This document shows, piece after piece, positions 21,506 to 30,619 of a stretch of 46,160 nucleotides of DNA. The notes beneath the pieces are model-generated. The model saw only the letters and a program-made list of their open reading frames with translations. It searched no databases and was not told the DNA's origin. Location: NCBI GenBank assembly GCA_041648665.1, contig JBAZOP010000016.1, positions 1 to 46,160 on the forward strand. The letters are read 5' to 3'. The position numbers and the translations under genes were made by a program. How positions within the stretch are numbered: the stretch's first letter is position 1; each line of letters starts with the position of its first letter. The DNA is from a bacterium. GTDB lineage: Bacteria > UBA10199 > 2-02-FULL-44-16 > JAAZCA01.

Positions 21506-24500
21506 GGCAGCTCTTCCTCGCCCTCCTGATCGGGCTGCTGCTGCTCCCTGCGGCGGGGGCGGCCCTGCACGACCCCTTCGACGACGATACCGAGAGCGCC
21601 TACGCCCTCTCGCCCGCGTACTGGGTGGTCAACACCTCCGGCTCCCACATGAACGCATCCCGCACCGTGACCACCGGCACGCCCGCGATGTACCCGAACC
21701 TCTCGGGCGACCCCAGCGGGATCTTCGATGCCGTGTATGGCCCGGACGCGAACTACACGATGGTCTTTACGTTTAAAGGGGTCGCCAGCGGGCAGGCGCG
21801 GATCGGCTTCATCTTCGACTCCGTGCAGGCCGACGACGCCGGCAGCATCGCGAACGGGACGAAGTACGGGGTCATCGCGAGCAACCGCACCACGGGGGAC
21901 AACATCTACCTCTACGACACCACGGCCGGCGTCCCGGCGACCCTGAACAACACCCCTGTGCAGATCGACCGGGACACCCCCCACGTCCTGACGGTGCTCA
22001 CGAACGCGACCTCCGCTGAGAAGATCGCCGTCTACCTGGACGACGTCAAGATCATCTCCTCGACCTCATCCACGCGATCGAGCGGCTATGCCGGCATGTA
22101 CCAGAGTGGCGGGACGACCTGGATCGACGACCTCTGGCTGGGCGATGCGACCGAAGAGCCCCCGGCCGCCCCGCTGCCGATCGTCGCCTTCTCGGCCTCC
22201 AACACGACCGGTATCAGCCCGCTCGTCGTCCGGTTCACCAACGAATCGATCGTCGTCGACCCGGAGGCGAACGTCTCGTACAGCTGGACCTTCGGCGACG
22301 GCAACACGAGCACCGAGGCGAGCCCGCTGCATATTTACGAGGTCGCCGGATCGCACGACGTCACGCTCACGGTCACGAACCTCTCCGGCGTCAATGCCTC
22401 GACGCAGACCGACATGATCACTGTCGGGTCGGGCCTGCCGACCGCGTCGTTCGTCGGGTCGCCGGTCGCCGGTGCGCCGCCTCTCTACGTGCAGTTCAAC
22501 GATACCTCGGTGGTCGAGGATCCGCTCACCTGGGACTGGGACTTCGGGGACGAGACGACCAGCGAAGAGCAGAACCCCGCCCATTCCTTCGACGATCCCG
22601 GCGTCTATACCGTGGAACTGACGGTCACGAACGCGAGCGGCTCGGCGACGATGGTCCGGACCAACTACATCACAGTGACCTGGGCGAACGTCAAGACCGT
22701 GGTCGCCACGAACGCACCGGCCTACTGGAAGGCCCTGCCGGACATCCTGCAGTGCGACGGCACGGCCGACCAGGTGCAGATCCAGGCGGCTATCGACGCG
22801 GTCGCGGCAGCAGGCGGCGGCGTGGTCCAGCTCAGCCCGGGTGATTTCTACTATACTGCACCGTTCAGTACCAGCGTCTATGTCACCGTAAAAAGCGGCG
22901 TCACGCTCCGGGGGCAGGGTATGGGTCCGGCCGTCAATGGGGGAACTGTTATCCGGTCGGATTTCTACGAGACGCCTGAAGGAGATGTCAATCCCCGGCG
23001 CTACTCGAACATCGTTACACGGGCGAACACCATTGTCCGGGACCTCAATATCACCGGCACGGGGGGACTCTCTACCTATGCCGGTGCAGCCTGCTATAAT
23101 GTCGAACTAGAGAATATCATGGTCTATAACATCTCGCGGGCCATTGCCTGTGCCGTCTGGATGCACTCCGAGCAGGAGCTGCATGACATCACGCTCCGCA
23201 ACGTCTGGGTCGTCGATAGCGGGTGCGCCGGGTTCGCGCATGGCTGGACCGACGAGCAAACTTCCTTCTCCGTCCATGACATCTCCTACTATGACTGCCA
23301 CGCGATTAACTGCGGGAAATTCGGCCCGTATCGGAACAGCAAACGGCTCGGCAACACCTATTCGACCTCGATCCCGTCGTGGACGCCCGGATTCGATATC
23401 AAGGAAGGCAGCGCCCAGTACAATATCCTGTATGACGGGTGCGTTTGCCAGGACAGTTACGGAGCAAACTGGTACTGGGAGAAATCCACCAGCGGCAGCA
23501 ACATCGTCTTCCGCAACTGTACCAGCAGCGGGGCCGGGCAGGCATACCTCCGCTACGGCGGGCAGCTCATGGAGGTCGGCAACCCCTCGGCCTACGGCGG
23601 CGGCTACCTGACGCCCTATAACTCGATCTTCGAGAACTGCACTTCAGAAAACAACTATATCGGGTTCTACCTGAACGGTCCCGCTCAGCTCTACAACTGT
23701 TCGGATACCGGGTCGCGGATCGGCGTGCTCGTTACCTCGAATGCCGGTACTTCGGTCATCGATAACTGCTCGTTTACCAATACCGGCGGGCATCTCTCGG
23801 ATGCATCGGACGGCAATGCCGACGGGCTGGTTACAGCCTCGTATCGCAACCTGTTTGGGTATACGGGGTGCCCGATCTATTATTTCACCTCTGCGACAGT
23901 CTCGATCAATTACTGCACGTTCGCCAGTACGACGGTCAGGACGCAGCCCGCGATCTTCGTGCAGTCGGTCTCGACGCACCAGTACGTCTCCTATTCGACG
24001 ATGCAGAACTATGCGTATGGCGGCTACTCGGTCCTGACGGGGCTTGCCCACGCCCGGTACTGCTCGGTCTATCCCACGTACATTCAAAAATGGCTCAACT
24101 TCGACCCGCAGCCGGCGGACAACGATATCGTGCCGAACTTCGCGGCAAACGTCACCAGCGGCACGGCCCCGCTTGCCGTCAAGTTCACCGATTCCTCCTC
24201 CGGGACGGGGCTCTTTGCGTGGAACCTCTCGACGGGGGACGGGACCTGGTATAACACGACCTCGATCAGTCAGAAATCCCCCACGCACACCTACACCGCA
24301 GCAGGAACCTACGATGTCACGGAGTACGTCTATGGCTCAGGGGGATACAGTTTCGTCAAGAAGTTCGAGTATATCACGGTCGGCGCGGGCACGCTCCCCC
24401 CGACGGCTTCCTTCTCGGCGAACGCGACCGACGGCGACGAACCCCTCACCGTCCAGTTCTACGATACCTCCACCGGATCCCCGACCTCGTGGCTCTGGCA

Positions 24501-25446
24501 GTTCGGCGATGGGAACACGAGCAGCGCCCGCCACCCCGTCCATACCTACGTGCAGGCCGGCATCTACACCGTAAACCTGCGGGCGACGACTGCCGGCGGA
24601 TCGTCCTGGAGCAACGTCACGCAGTATATCACGGTCACGCAGGCAGCCTCGACGGCTCCGCCGATCATCAGCGGCAACGCGACCCCGGATAGCGGGGAAG
24701 CGCCTCTCTCGGTGCAGTTCGTCGGGACGGGCGAGAATGTCGAGGACTGGCTCTGGGATTTCGATGACGGCACGACCTCCGACGACCAGAACGTGACCCA
24801 CGTCTACTATGCTGCCGGCACCTACGATGTCGTCCTGTCGGTCACGAACGCGAGCGGGGCGAACGAGACGACCATCCCCGTCACCGTGACCGGCCCGCCC
24901 ATCCCTGCGCTCCCGCACGCGAACTTTACCGCGAACGTCACGGACGGCCCAATCCCGCTCGCGGTGGCCTTCGCCTTCACCGGCGACTGTCTCGACCCGA
25001 TCTACATGAACTATAATTTCGGCGATGGCTCGGCCGTCGCCTGGGGCCAGGATGTCACGCACACGTATACCGAGGCCGGCACCTATACCGTGACGCTCAC
25101 GATCGGGAACGCGAGCGGCGGATCGGTCATGCGAAAAACCGGCTATATCGCCGCCTCCGATCCGGCAGACTGGCTGGATGCCGATTTCGTGGCAAATAAG
25201 ACCTTCTGCCGCCTCCCCAACTGCATCGTCGGGTTCATGGACTCCTCGACGGGCCCGGTCACGAACTACAGTTGGACGTTCGGCGACGGGGGGACGAGCG
25301 ACGAGATGAACCCCGTCCACACCTACCGCTTCGCCGGCTGGTATACCGTCAACCTCACGGTCTCGATCTACGGCGACCCGTCTGATTATGAACGCAAGAC
25401 CCGGTACGTGCTCGTGCAGGTACCCGGCGGAGGCTGGTGGTATTGA
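21502..25446 (+). CDS. Secreted PKD-repeat / beta-helix surface protein (1314 aa)
   Basis: Begins with a signal peptide (MRQLFLALLIGLLLLPAAG, cleavage near 20). About 20-220 is a beta-sandwich of LamG/concanavalin type. Two PKD domains follow (225-308, 312-395), then a pectate-lyase-like right-handed beta-helix (395-870, starting VQIQAAIDAVAAAGGGVVQL), then five PKD domains (873-960, 966-1048, 1052-1130, 1136-1218, 1222-1310), each with the WDFGDG-type core. No C-terminal membrane anchor or sorting signal is seen (ends PGGGWWY). Lies inside the head module, so it is either a virion spike or a protein put on the host surface. Base composition in the beta-helix is less GC-rich than around it. 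Confidence 0.9.
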   Translation: MRQLFLALLIGLLLLPAAGAALHDPFDDDTESAYALSPAYWVVNTSGSHMNASRTVTTGTPAMYPNLSGDPSGIFDAVYGPDANYTMVFTFKGVASGQARIGFIFDSVQADDAGSIANGTKYGVIASNRTTGDNIYLYDTTAGVPATLNNTPVQIDRDTPHVLTVLTNATSAEKIAVYLDDVKIISSTSSTRSSGYAGMYQSGGTTWIDDLWLGDATEEPPAAPLPIVAFSASNTTGISPLVVRFTNESIVVDPEANVSYSWTFGDGNTSTEASPLHIYEVAGSHDVTLTVTNLSGVNASTQTDMITVGSGLPTASFVGSPVAGAPPLYVQFNDTSVVEDPLTWDWDFGDETTSEEQNPAHSFDDPGVYTVELTVTNASGSATMVRTNYITVTWANVKTVVATNAPAYWKALPDILQCDGTADQVQIQAAIDAVAAAGGGVVQLSPGDFYYTAPFSTSVYVTVKSGVTLRGQGMGPAVNGGTVIRSDFYETPEGDVNPRRYSNIVTRANTIVRDLNITGTGGLSTYAGAACYNVELENIMVYNISRAIACAVWMHSEQELHDITLRNVWVVDSGCAGFAHGWTDEQTSFSVHDISYYDCHAINCGKFGPYRNSKRLGNTYSTSIPSWTPGFDIKEGSAQYNILYDGCVCQDSYGANWYWEKSTSGSNIVFRNCTSSGAGQAYLRYGGQLMEVGNPSAYGGGYLTPYNSIFENCTSENNYIGFYLNGPAQLYNCSDTGSRIGVLVTSNAGTSVIDNCSFTNTGGHLSDASDGNADGLVTASYRNLFGYTGCPIYYFTSATVSINYCTFASTTVRTQPAIFVQSVSTHQYVSYSTMQNYAYGGYSVLTGLAHARYCSVYPTYIQKWLNFDPQPADNDIVPNFAANVTSGTAPLAVKFTDSSSGTGLFAWNLSTGDGTWYNTTSISQKSPTHTYTAAGTYDVTEYVYGSGGYSFVKKFEYITVGAGTLPPTASFSANATDGDEPLTVQFYDTSTGSPTSWLWQFGDGNTSSARHPVHTYVQAGIYTVNLRATTAGGSSWSNVTQYITVTQAASTAPPIISGNATPDSGEAPLSVQFVGTGENVEDWLWDFDDGTTSDDQNVTHVYYAAGTYDVVLSVTNASGANETTIPVTVTGPPIPALPHANFTANVTDGPIPLAVAFAFTGDCLDPIYMNYNFGDGSAVAWGQDVTHTYTEAGTYTVTLTIGNASGGSVMRKTGYIAASDPADWLDADFVANKTFCRLPNCIVGFMDSSTGPVTNYSWTFGDGGTSDEMNPVHTYRFAGWYTVNLTVSIYGDPSDYERKTRYVLVQVPGGGWWY

Positions 25447-25802
25447 GGACCCTGACCGAGAGTGCCTCCTGCCCGCCATACAGTCAGGGAGAGCGGTATA
25501 TCATCTCCCGGCGGCGTGCTGAAGGTCATTCATATGCGGACATCGCGGCCGAACTCAACAGAGACTTTGTAAACTACAACAAGGGCTGCCGCACGGGAGA
25601 GGGCATCAAGACCTGGTACCGGTCCCGAACAATGCTCCGACAGCTCAGCCTGAAGGTTGGAGGCATTGATGCAGCACGGGACGCCGGGCTCGACGTCTCG
25701 AACGAGGTCCTCGCAACCTGGCTTGACGAGCGGATCGAGAAAGAGGTCCAGCAGGCCGTGCATCAAGCCGCCGGCACGGCGAAAGCTCGGGCGACCCCCT
25801 GA
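25437..25802 (+). CDS. Putative Myb/HTH-like protein (about 120 aa)
   Basis: Starts at GTG 25437 or TTG 25443, both overlapping the end of the PKD gene. Residues about 20-60 (RYIISRRRAEGHSYADIAAE, then LNRDF and TWYRSRTML) form a three-helix Myb-like or HTH unit. The C-terminus is helical. Last gene before the capsid promoter; possibly a late regulator. Confidence 0.65.
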   Translation: MVLRTLTESASCPPYSQGERYIISRRRAEGHSYADIAAELNRDFVNYNKGCRTGEGIKTWYRSRTMLRQLSLKVGGIDAARDAGLDVSNEVLATWLDERIEKEVQQAVHQAAGTAKARATP

Positions 25803-25814
25803 AATCGCTCCCCC

Positions 25815-25824
25815 TCCTTTTTAA
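25815..25824 (+). promoter_or_regulatory. TATA-type promoter of the capsid operon
   Basis: CTTTTTAA centred at about 25821, 27 bp before the ATG at 25848, with a CCCCTCC stretch just upstream. No Shine-Dalgarno sequence precedes that ATG, which fits a leaderless archaeal transcript. It would start protease-scaffold and major capsid expression. Confidence 0.55.
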
Positions 25825-25847
25825 CCCGTAGCACGTCTAATACTCTA

Positions 25848-26966
25848 ATGCCCGACGACAACGACGGTCAGAATCTCGTTTTGTACTCGGAGGCAGTCCC
25901 CCTTACCGAGGCCACAGCGCGGGCAGATGGTACGATCCCTATTCTTTGCATTTCGCCCGGCTGGGGTAGTTCTGGTTTTTACAGCGCTGAAATGCTGAAA
26001 GAAGCCTGCTCGAACTACAAAAAAGGCTTGCACATGCATTGGAATCACCAGACCCGAGAAGAGGCGAGACTTCGGCCCGAGCGCGATTTGAATACGCTCG
26101 CGGGCACGCTTGCCGAAGATGGGCGTTACGAAGAGAACGGGCCGCAGGGTCCGGGGATCTACTCTCGTGCCCAACCATTCAGCCGCTACGCATCGGCGAT
26201 CCGCGAGATGGCCCAGCACATCGGGCTCTCGCACGTCGCCGAAGGGACGACGAAAAAAGGCGTGGCAGAAGGTCGGACCGGCCCGATCATCGAGAAGATC
26301 ACGGCCGTCCGGTCGGTCGATTTTGTAACGCTTCCTGGCAGAGGCGGAGCCATTCTCGAAGCCTTCCGGGAAGCGGGGAATACCAGTGAGACACCAGGAG
26401 ACAGAACCGTGGTATCCATTGACGAAGTCCGCAAAGACGCGGCGATCATGGAGACGCTCCGTAAGGAGATCCTCTCCGAGGCCTCGGTGAGAGAGGCCCA
26501 GGCACAGAAGGAGAAAGAGTACCGGGAGGCGACGGCGGCGCTCGAAAAGCAGCTCAAAGAGAGCAACGATGCAAATGCCGAACTGAAGAAACAACTCGAC
26601 CGCCTCAACGAGGCCCAGCTGCTCCTCGAGGCGAAGTCCTTCGTCGCGGCCCAGCTCAAGGACGCGAAGGTACCGGAGATCACGAAGGCCCGGCTCCTCG
26701 AGCAGCTCGCGAAGACCCCTGCCCTCAAGGAAGGCAAACTCGACGAAGCCGCGTACAAGGCAGCCATCGCCGGGGCCGTGAAGGCAGAGGCAGACTACCT
26801 CGCGAAGGTCACGGAGAGCGGCACGATCAAAGGCATGGGCAGCGGCGGCGGCACGCCGGCGGGAACGTCCCTGAAAGACGTCATGGAGAAACAGTTTCTC
26901 GAAGCCGGCCACTCCGCCGAGAAAGCGAAGCGGATGGCGGAGATCGCCGTCACCGGGAGGAGATAG
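25848..26966 (+). CDS. Prohead protease-scaffold fusion protein
   Basis: 372 aa. Residues 1-190 look like a capsid maturation protease: GLHMHWNHQT near residue 65 and HIGLSHVAEG near 126 could hold the His and Ser, and VRSVDFVTLPGRGGAI is typical of the end of the protease domain. About 200-300 is a long coiled coil (KQLKESNDANAELKKQLDRL), the scaffold. The C-terminal tail (DVMEKQFLEAGHSAEKAKRM) would bind the capsid protein. Gene order before the decoration and major capsid genes fits. Confidence 0.82.
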   Translation: MPDDNDGQNLVLYSEAVPLTEATARADGTIPILCISPGWGSSGFYSAEMLKEACSNYKKGLHMHWNHQTREEARLRPERDLNTLAGTLAEDGRYEENGPQGPGIYSRAQPFSRYASAIREMAQHIGLSHVAEGTTKKGVAEGRTGPIIEKITAVRSVDFVTLPGRGGAILEAFREAGNTSETPGDRTVVSIDEVRKDAAIMETLRKEILSEASVREAQAQKEKEYREATAALEKQLKESNDANAELKKQLDRLNEAQLLLEAKSFVAAQLKDAKVPEITKARLLEQLAKTPALKEGKLDEAAYKAAIAGAVKAEADYLAKVTESGTIKGMGSGGGTPAGTSLKDVMEKQFLEAGHSAEKAKRMAEIAVTGRR

Positions 26967-26969
26967 ACC

Positions 26970-27983
26970 ATGTGTGAATATCCAGTCACAAAACGCAGCG
27001 CAGGAGACGAGATCTCCTCGACCTACGAGGGCCGGCATCTGACGTTCCTCGAGTCCGAACTCACCCACCCCTACCATGCAGACGGGCTCGTCGATAAGGG
27101 CGACCCGGTGCTCGTCGGGGACAACATCGTCGGCATCGCGATGAACAGCGCGGCAGCGGCCACCGACAAGATCGTCATCGATACCGAAGGCATCTGGGCG
27201 CTCTACGTGCTCGGCTGCGTCAGCGACGGCACGAGCGACGGCATTGCCCTCGCCATGGATTATGGAGATCCGGTCTTCATCAAGCGCGTCCCCGGCACGG
27301 ACCAGTATATCCTCTCCGGCCAGCAGGACCCCTATCACTTCCAGCCGTTCGGCGAGGTGCTCGGGGCGGTCACGGCATCCACCACGAGCCCGACGCTCGT
27401 CGCGGTCAAGGTCCACAAGTCCTGTGTCCCGCTCGGCGGTATTCTGCACTTCGGCAGCGGCTCGGCCGCAGCGGGGAACTTCCTGCTCGAAGGCTCAACC
27501 ACCACCAGGCAGGCGAAACTCATCGAGGCGTGTATCGCCCCGGCGACGATTCTCCTTGCCGGCGAACAGATCCACGGGATCAACATGCGTATCGTGGACA
27601 ACCTGATCTCGACGGGCGGGGAGATCACCTGCGCCGAGTTCAAGGCCGTCCGCGACGAGGCGACCGACGCATCGGTCTCCGCAGCGACGGCCCTCAAACT
27701 CAACGTGGACAACAAGAACGGCGGCATCGCGCCCTACTGCCGCGCCCTCGACATCATGGTCGAAGGGGCACCGGGGACCACGCCGGCGATCCGCAGCGCC
27801 ATCCACATCAATTCCGGTGGGACCGCAGGAACCCTCGAAGGCGTCCTCGAAATCGAGGCGGGAGCCTTCGGATGCAAGACCGTTACCACGAACCCCTCGG
27901 ATACCGGCACCTGCATGCAGATCCCGATCATCTACGGCGGGACTGTGTACTACCTGCTTGGCTACAACGCCACGGGCTCGTAA
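26970..27983 (+). CDS. Capsid decoration-like structural protein (DUF2190-type start)
   Basis: 337 aa behind GGGAGGAGATAG. The first 110 residues (ADGLVDKGDPVLVGDNIVGI ... IVIDTEGIWAL) resemble DUF2190 capsid-associated proteins. The remaining 220 residues are a beta-rich domain with repeated short strands (GNFLLEGSTTTRQAKLIEAC, HINSGGTAGTLEGVLEI), looking like an outward-facing decoration or fibre head. Located between scaffold and major capsid genes. Confidence 0.72.
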   Translation: MCEYPVTKRSAGDEISSTYEGRHLTFLESELTHPYHADGLVDKGDPVLVGDNIVGIAMNSAAAATDKIVIDTEGIWALYVLGCVSDGTSDGIALAMDYGDPVFIKRVPGTDQYILSGQQDPYHFQPFGEVLGAVTASTTSPTLVAVKVHKSCVPLGGILHFGSGSAAAGNFLLEGSTTTRQAKLIEACIAPATILLAGEQIHGINMRIVDNLISTGGEITCAEFKAVRDEATDASVSAATALKLNVDNKNGGIAPYCRALDIMVEGAPGTTPAIRSAIHINSGGTAGTLEGVLEIEAGAFGCKTVTTNPSDTGTCMQIPIIYGGTVYYLLGYNATGS

Positions 27984-28004
27984 TCCGGAGGAGATGACGC
28001 GATA

Positions 28005-28235
28005 ATGGACGCTATACGCAGCATCGAGGTGCGGCAGAACCAGATTGCCCAGCGGATCGGGGCGCTCGCCTATCGCAGGATGCGGCTGGTGCGTGAGCTG
28101 GAGATGGTCGACAAGGAGATCCTCCAGCTCGAAGCCGCAAGCACCGCGAACGACCAGGCAACTGGGGACATCAGAGTTGCCGTTGCTCGACAGGAGGGGG
28201 CTGCGAAGGCCACCCAACCGAAGGAGACACCGTAA
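28005..28235 (+). CDS. Small coiled-coil protein before the capsid gene (76 aa)
   Basis: Good ribosome site (GGAGGAGATG). A single helix pair (RQNQIAQRIGALAYRRMRLV, LEMVDKEILQLEA) and a disordered tail. Could be a head assembly aid; unknown family. Confidence 0.68.
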   Translation: MDAIRSIEVRQNQIAQRIGALAYRRMRLVRELEMVDKEILQLEAASTANDQATGDIRVAVARQEGAAKATQPKETP

Positions 28236-28236
28236 C

Positions 28237-29376
28237 ATGGCAGAATTCTTCAAAGAACTGACCAACTGGGACGGGTACCAGCCCGTCAACAAGGAGACTA
28301 TCGACCAGGCCCAGGTTGCCGAAGCGATGAGTCTCCTCCGCAACGACCGGGGCTTCTCGCCCCACCGGCACGAGTACCTCGTCAAAGAGGCCATCACGAC
28401 CACCGACTTTCCCTACCTGCTCGGCTACATCGTCGACCGGCAGCTGCTGGCGAACTACCAGATCAATGTTGCCAACTGGCGCCGGTGGACTAAAGTCGTG
28501 ACGAACACGAACTTCAACACCCGCCGGCTCGAGAGGGTCTTCGGGCTTGACGACCGTCTCGCGGAAGTCCAGGAGAAAGGCGAGTACCTCGCCAGCAAAC
28601 CCAAGAACTGCCGCTTCGATATCACCCTCAAGAAGTACGGCCGGCAGTTCGATATCTCCTGGGAGAGCATCATCAACGATGCGCTCGGAGCCTTTTCGGG
28701 GATCGCGACCCGGTTCGCGAACGCTGCGATCCGGACGGAGAACTATCTCCTGACCTCGACGTATGCGATGTCGACCGGTCCGCACACCAGCCTCTACGGG
28801 GCGACGATCACCGATTGCGGGCAGGCCGTGACGAACCTCGGCGTGCTCCCGCTGACGATTGCCAACCTGGAGACGACCCTCGAGCTGATGCAGGCCCAGA
28901 CCGACCCGAACGGCGAACCCATCAGCGTCCGGGCAGCGACGCTCGTCGTGCCCCCGTCTCTCGAAATGACGGGCCGCGCCATCCTCACCTCGGCAATGAA
29001 GGCATGGACGTATGGCGGCGACGACGAAGCGGCCCCCGTTCCGTGGCCGACCGTGAATGTCATTCCGCAGATGGGGCTCACGCTCGAAGTAGACCCCTAC
29101 CTGCCTATCGTGAACACCACGAGCGGCACCACGAATTGGTACCTGTTCGCCGAACCGGCCGAGCGGCCGGCCCTCCTCGCGGCGTACCTCCGCGGCCACG
29201 AATCCCCGGAGGTCGTGATGAAGTCCAGCAACAAGGTCGCGTTCGGCGGCGGCGACGCAGGACCGCTCTCCGGAGACTTCGCCACGGACAACATCTTCTA
29301 CCGCGTCCGCGAGGTCTTCGGCACAGTCCAGGGCGATCCCCGGTACACCTACGCGCAGACGGGCGCCGGCTCATAA
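28237..29376 (+). CDS. Major capsid protein (HK97 fold, inferred)
   Basis: 379 aa, with AAGGAGAC upstream of the start. The N-terminal arm (AEAMSLLRNDRGF) is followed by ITTTDFPYLLGYIVDRQLLA, typical of capsid proteins of this class, an extended loop with KKYGRQFDISWESIINDALG, a helix (ALGAFSGIATRFANAAIRTE) and the A domain with TLVVPPSLEMTGRAIL. Size, position after protease/scaffold and before connector genes all agree. No obvious cleaved N-terminal delta domain. Confidence 0.9.
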   Translation: MAEFFKELTNWDGYQPVNKETIDQAQVAEAMSLLRNDRGFSPHRHEYLVKEAITTTDFPYLLGYIVDRQLLANYQINVANWRRWTKVVTNTNFNTRRLERVFGLDDRLAEVQEKGEYLASKPKNCRFDITLKKYGRQFDISWESIINDALGAFSGIATRFANAAIRTENYLLTSTYAMSTGPHTSLYGATITDCGQAVTNLGVLPLTIANLETTLELMQAQTDPNGEPISVRAATLVVPPSLEMTGRAILTSAMKAWTYGGDDEAAPVPWPTVNVIPQMGLTLEVDPYLPIVNTTSGTTNWYLFAEPAERPALLAAYLRGHESPEVVMKSSNKVAFGGGDAGPLSGDFATDNIFYRVREVFGTVQGDPRYTYAQTGAGS

Positions 29377-29398
29377 TCCCTCTTTTTCGGAGGAGGGA

Positions 29399-29560
29399 AT
29401 GCCGCCGAACGTACCGAAGCCGGTGACGCGGGAAGATGAGTACCTCGCGGCCATCGTGCAGCAGAATGACCGGATTATCGACCTGCTGCAGCGGATGGCG
29501 CCACCGGAGGAACCGCCCGCAGTGACGACACTCCTCCAGGAACCGAAGCGGAGGCGCTGA
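29399..29560 (+). CDS. Small hypothetical protein (53 aa)
   Basis: Strong ribosome site (GGAGGAGGGA). One helix (EDEYLAAIVQQNDRIIDLLQ) between proline-rich ends and a basic tail. The next gene starts on the base after its stop codon. Possibly a capsid- or connector-associated peptide. Confidence 0.65.
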   Translation: MPPNVPKPVTREDEYLAAIVQQNDRIIDLLQRMAPPEEPPAVTTLLQEPKRRR

Positions 29561-29947
29561 ATGGCCTTCACCTACGACGTCTCGACGGACCGGGGGAAGG
29601 TGCGGCTCCTTTCCACTGACCGGAAGGCTGCCCGCCCCATCTTCGACGACGACGAGATCGATGCCTTCCTCGCGATGAACGGCAACGAGGTCAAGCTCGC
29701 GGCTGCCGCTGCACTCGAACAGATGGCCTCGAACGAGGCGATGGTCCTCAAGGTCATCAGCAACAACGGCCTTTCCACGAACGGGGCGGCGGTCGCGCAG
29801 GCCCTCATGGCACGGGCAGCGAAACTCCGCGAAGAGTACCAGCAGCAGGCAGATGAGGACTTCTGCGGGTTCGATATCGCCGAATACGCGGACAATCCCG
29901 CGCAGACGCTCGAACTGCTGATCAAGGAGTCGATGCGGGATGCCTGA
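29561..29947 (+). CDS. Head-tail connector protein (gp6-like)
   Basis: 128 aa, largely helical: DDEIDAFLAMNGNEVKLAAA, LEQMASNEAMVLKVI and AALMARAAKLREEYQQQADE-type helices match head completion proteins that sit beneath the portal. First of the connector genes after the capsid gene. Confidence 0.75.
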   Translation: MAFTYDVSTDRGKVRLLSTDRKAARPIFDDDEIDAFLAMNGNEVKLAAAAALEQMASNEAMVLKVISNNGLSTNGAAVAQALMARAAKLREEYQQQADEDFCGFDIAEYADNPAQTLELLIKESMRDA

Positions 29948-30302
29948 CCTGTTCGACGCGGATCTGATGCTGGAAGCGCTCGCGGACTTCTTCCCCACCA
30001 CCTGCACGATCCAGACCGCGACCCTGGCCGAAGACGACCACGGGCAGAGCATCCCGGTGTGGTCTGATCTCGCGGGACATATCGGGATCGCCTGTTCGGT
30101 CGCGCCTTCAGGGGGGAGGAAAGTGCAGACGGGCAAAGAAACGTATGTCGTCTCCTCGCACCGCATCAGTCTCGCGGGGCGGTACCTCACTATCACGGCA
30201 GCCATGCAGGCTGTCGTGGACGGCATCACGTACGAGATCTTGCTCCCCGAACATTCAGGGTTCGGGCTGAACACAAACCTGCTCTGTCAGGTGGTGCGCT
30301 GA
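29940..30302 (+). CDS. Head closure/head-tail adaptor protein
   Basis: 120 aa, beta-rich small barrel: CTIQTATLAEDDHGQSIPVW, IACSVAPSGGRKVQ, RISLAGRYLTITAAMQAVVD and GITYEILLPE are the strands expected for SPP1 gp16-like stoppers. Overlaps the previous gene by 8 nt. Role inferred from fold pattern and place. Confidence 0.72.
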   Translation: MPDLFDADLMLEALADFFPTTCTIQTATLAEDDHGQSIPVWSDLAGHIGIACSVAPSGGRKVQTGKETYVVSSHRISLAGRYLTITAAMQAVVDGITYEILLPEHSGFGLNTNLLCQVVR

Positions 30303-30619
30303 TGAACGGGGATTCCTGCGTCACGGTCGACCAGTGCGACCGACGCATGAAGGATCTTGAAGATAAAGGCCGTGAGGGGGATAAGACGATCTTCGACCGT
30401 CTTGATTCCCTCGATGAGAAGGTGGACCGGTACCGTGGCGAGATCCCGGAGGCCGCAGCAGCAGCCGTGGCGGCGTTCTGTGCGAAAGCTACCCAGACCT
30501 CATCCACGAAGACCCCGTTCGAGCTGATCAAGGACTACCGGGACACGCTCCTGCTGATTGCGATCATCGTGGTCTTCGGTGGAGAGAAGGCCGCAACCAT
30601 CCTCGCGGCGGTGTTCTGA
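30302..30619 (+). CDS. Coiled-coil plus transmembrane protein (105 aa)
   Basis: A coiled coil (RMKDLEDKGREGDKTIFDRL) leads to an alanine-rich helix and a C-terminal membrane span (LLLIAIIVVFGGEKAATILA). Similar in outline to XhlA/hemolysin-type phage proteins that help lysis, but it lies between two connector genes. Could be a membrane-penetrating or lysis helper; unproven. Confidence 0.65.
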   Translation: MNGDSCVTVDQCDRRMKDLEDKGREGDKTIFDRLDSLDEKVDRYRGEIPEAAAAAVAAFCAKATQTSSTKTPFELIKDYRDTLLLIAIIVVFGGEKAATILAAVF

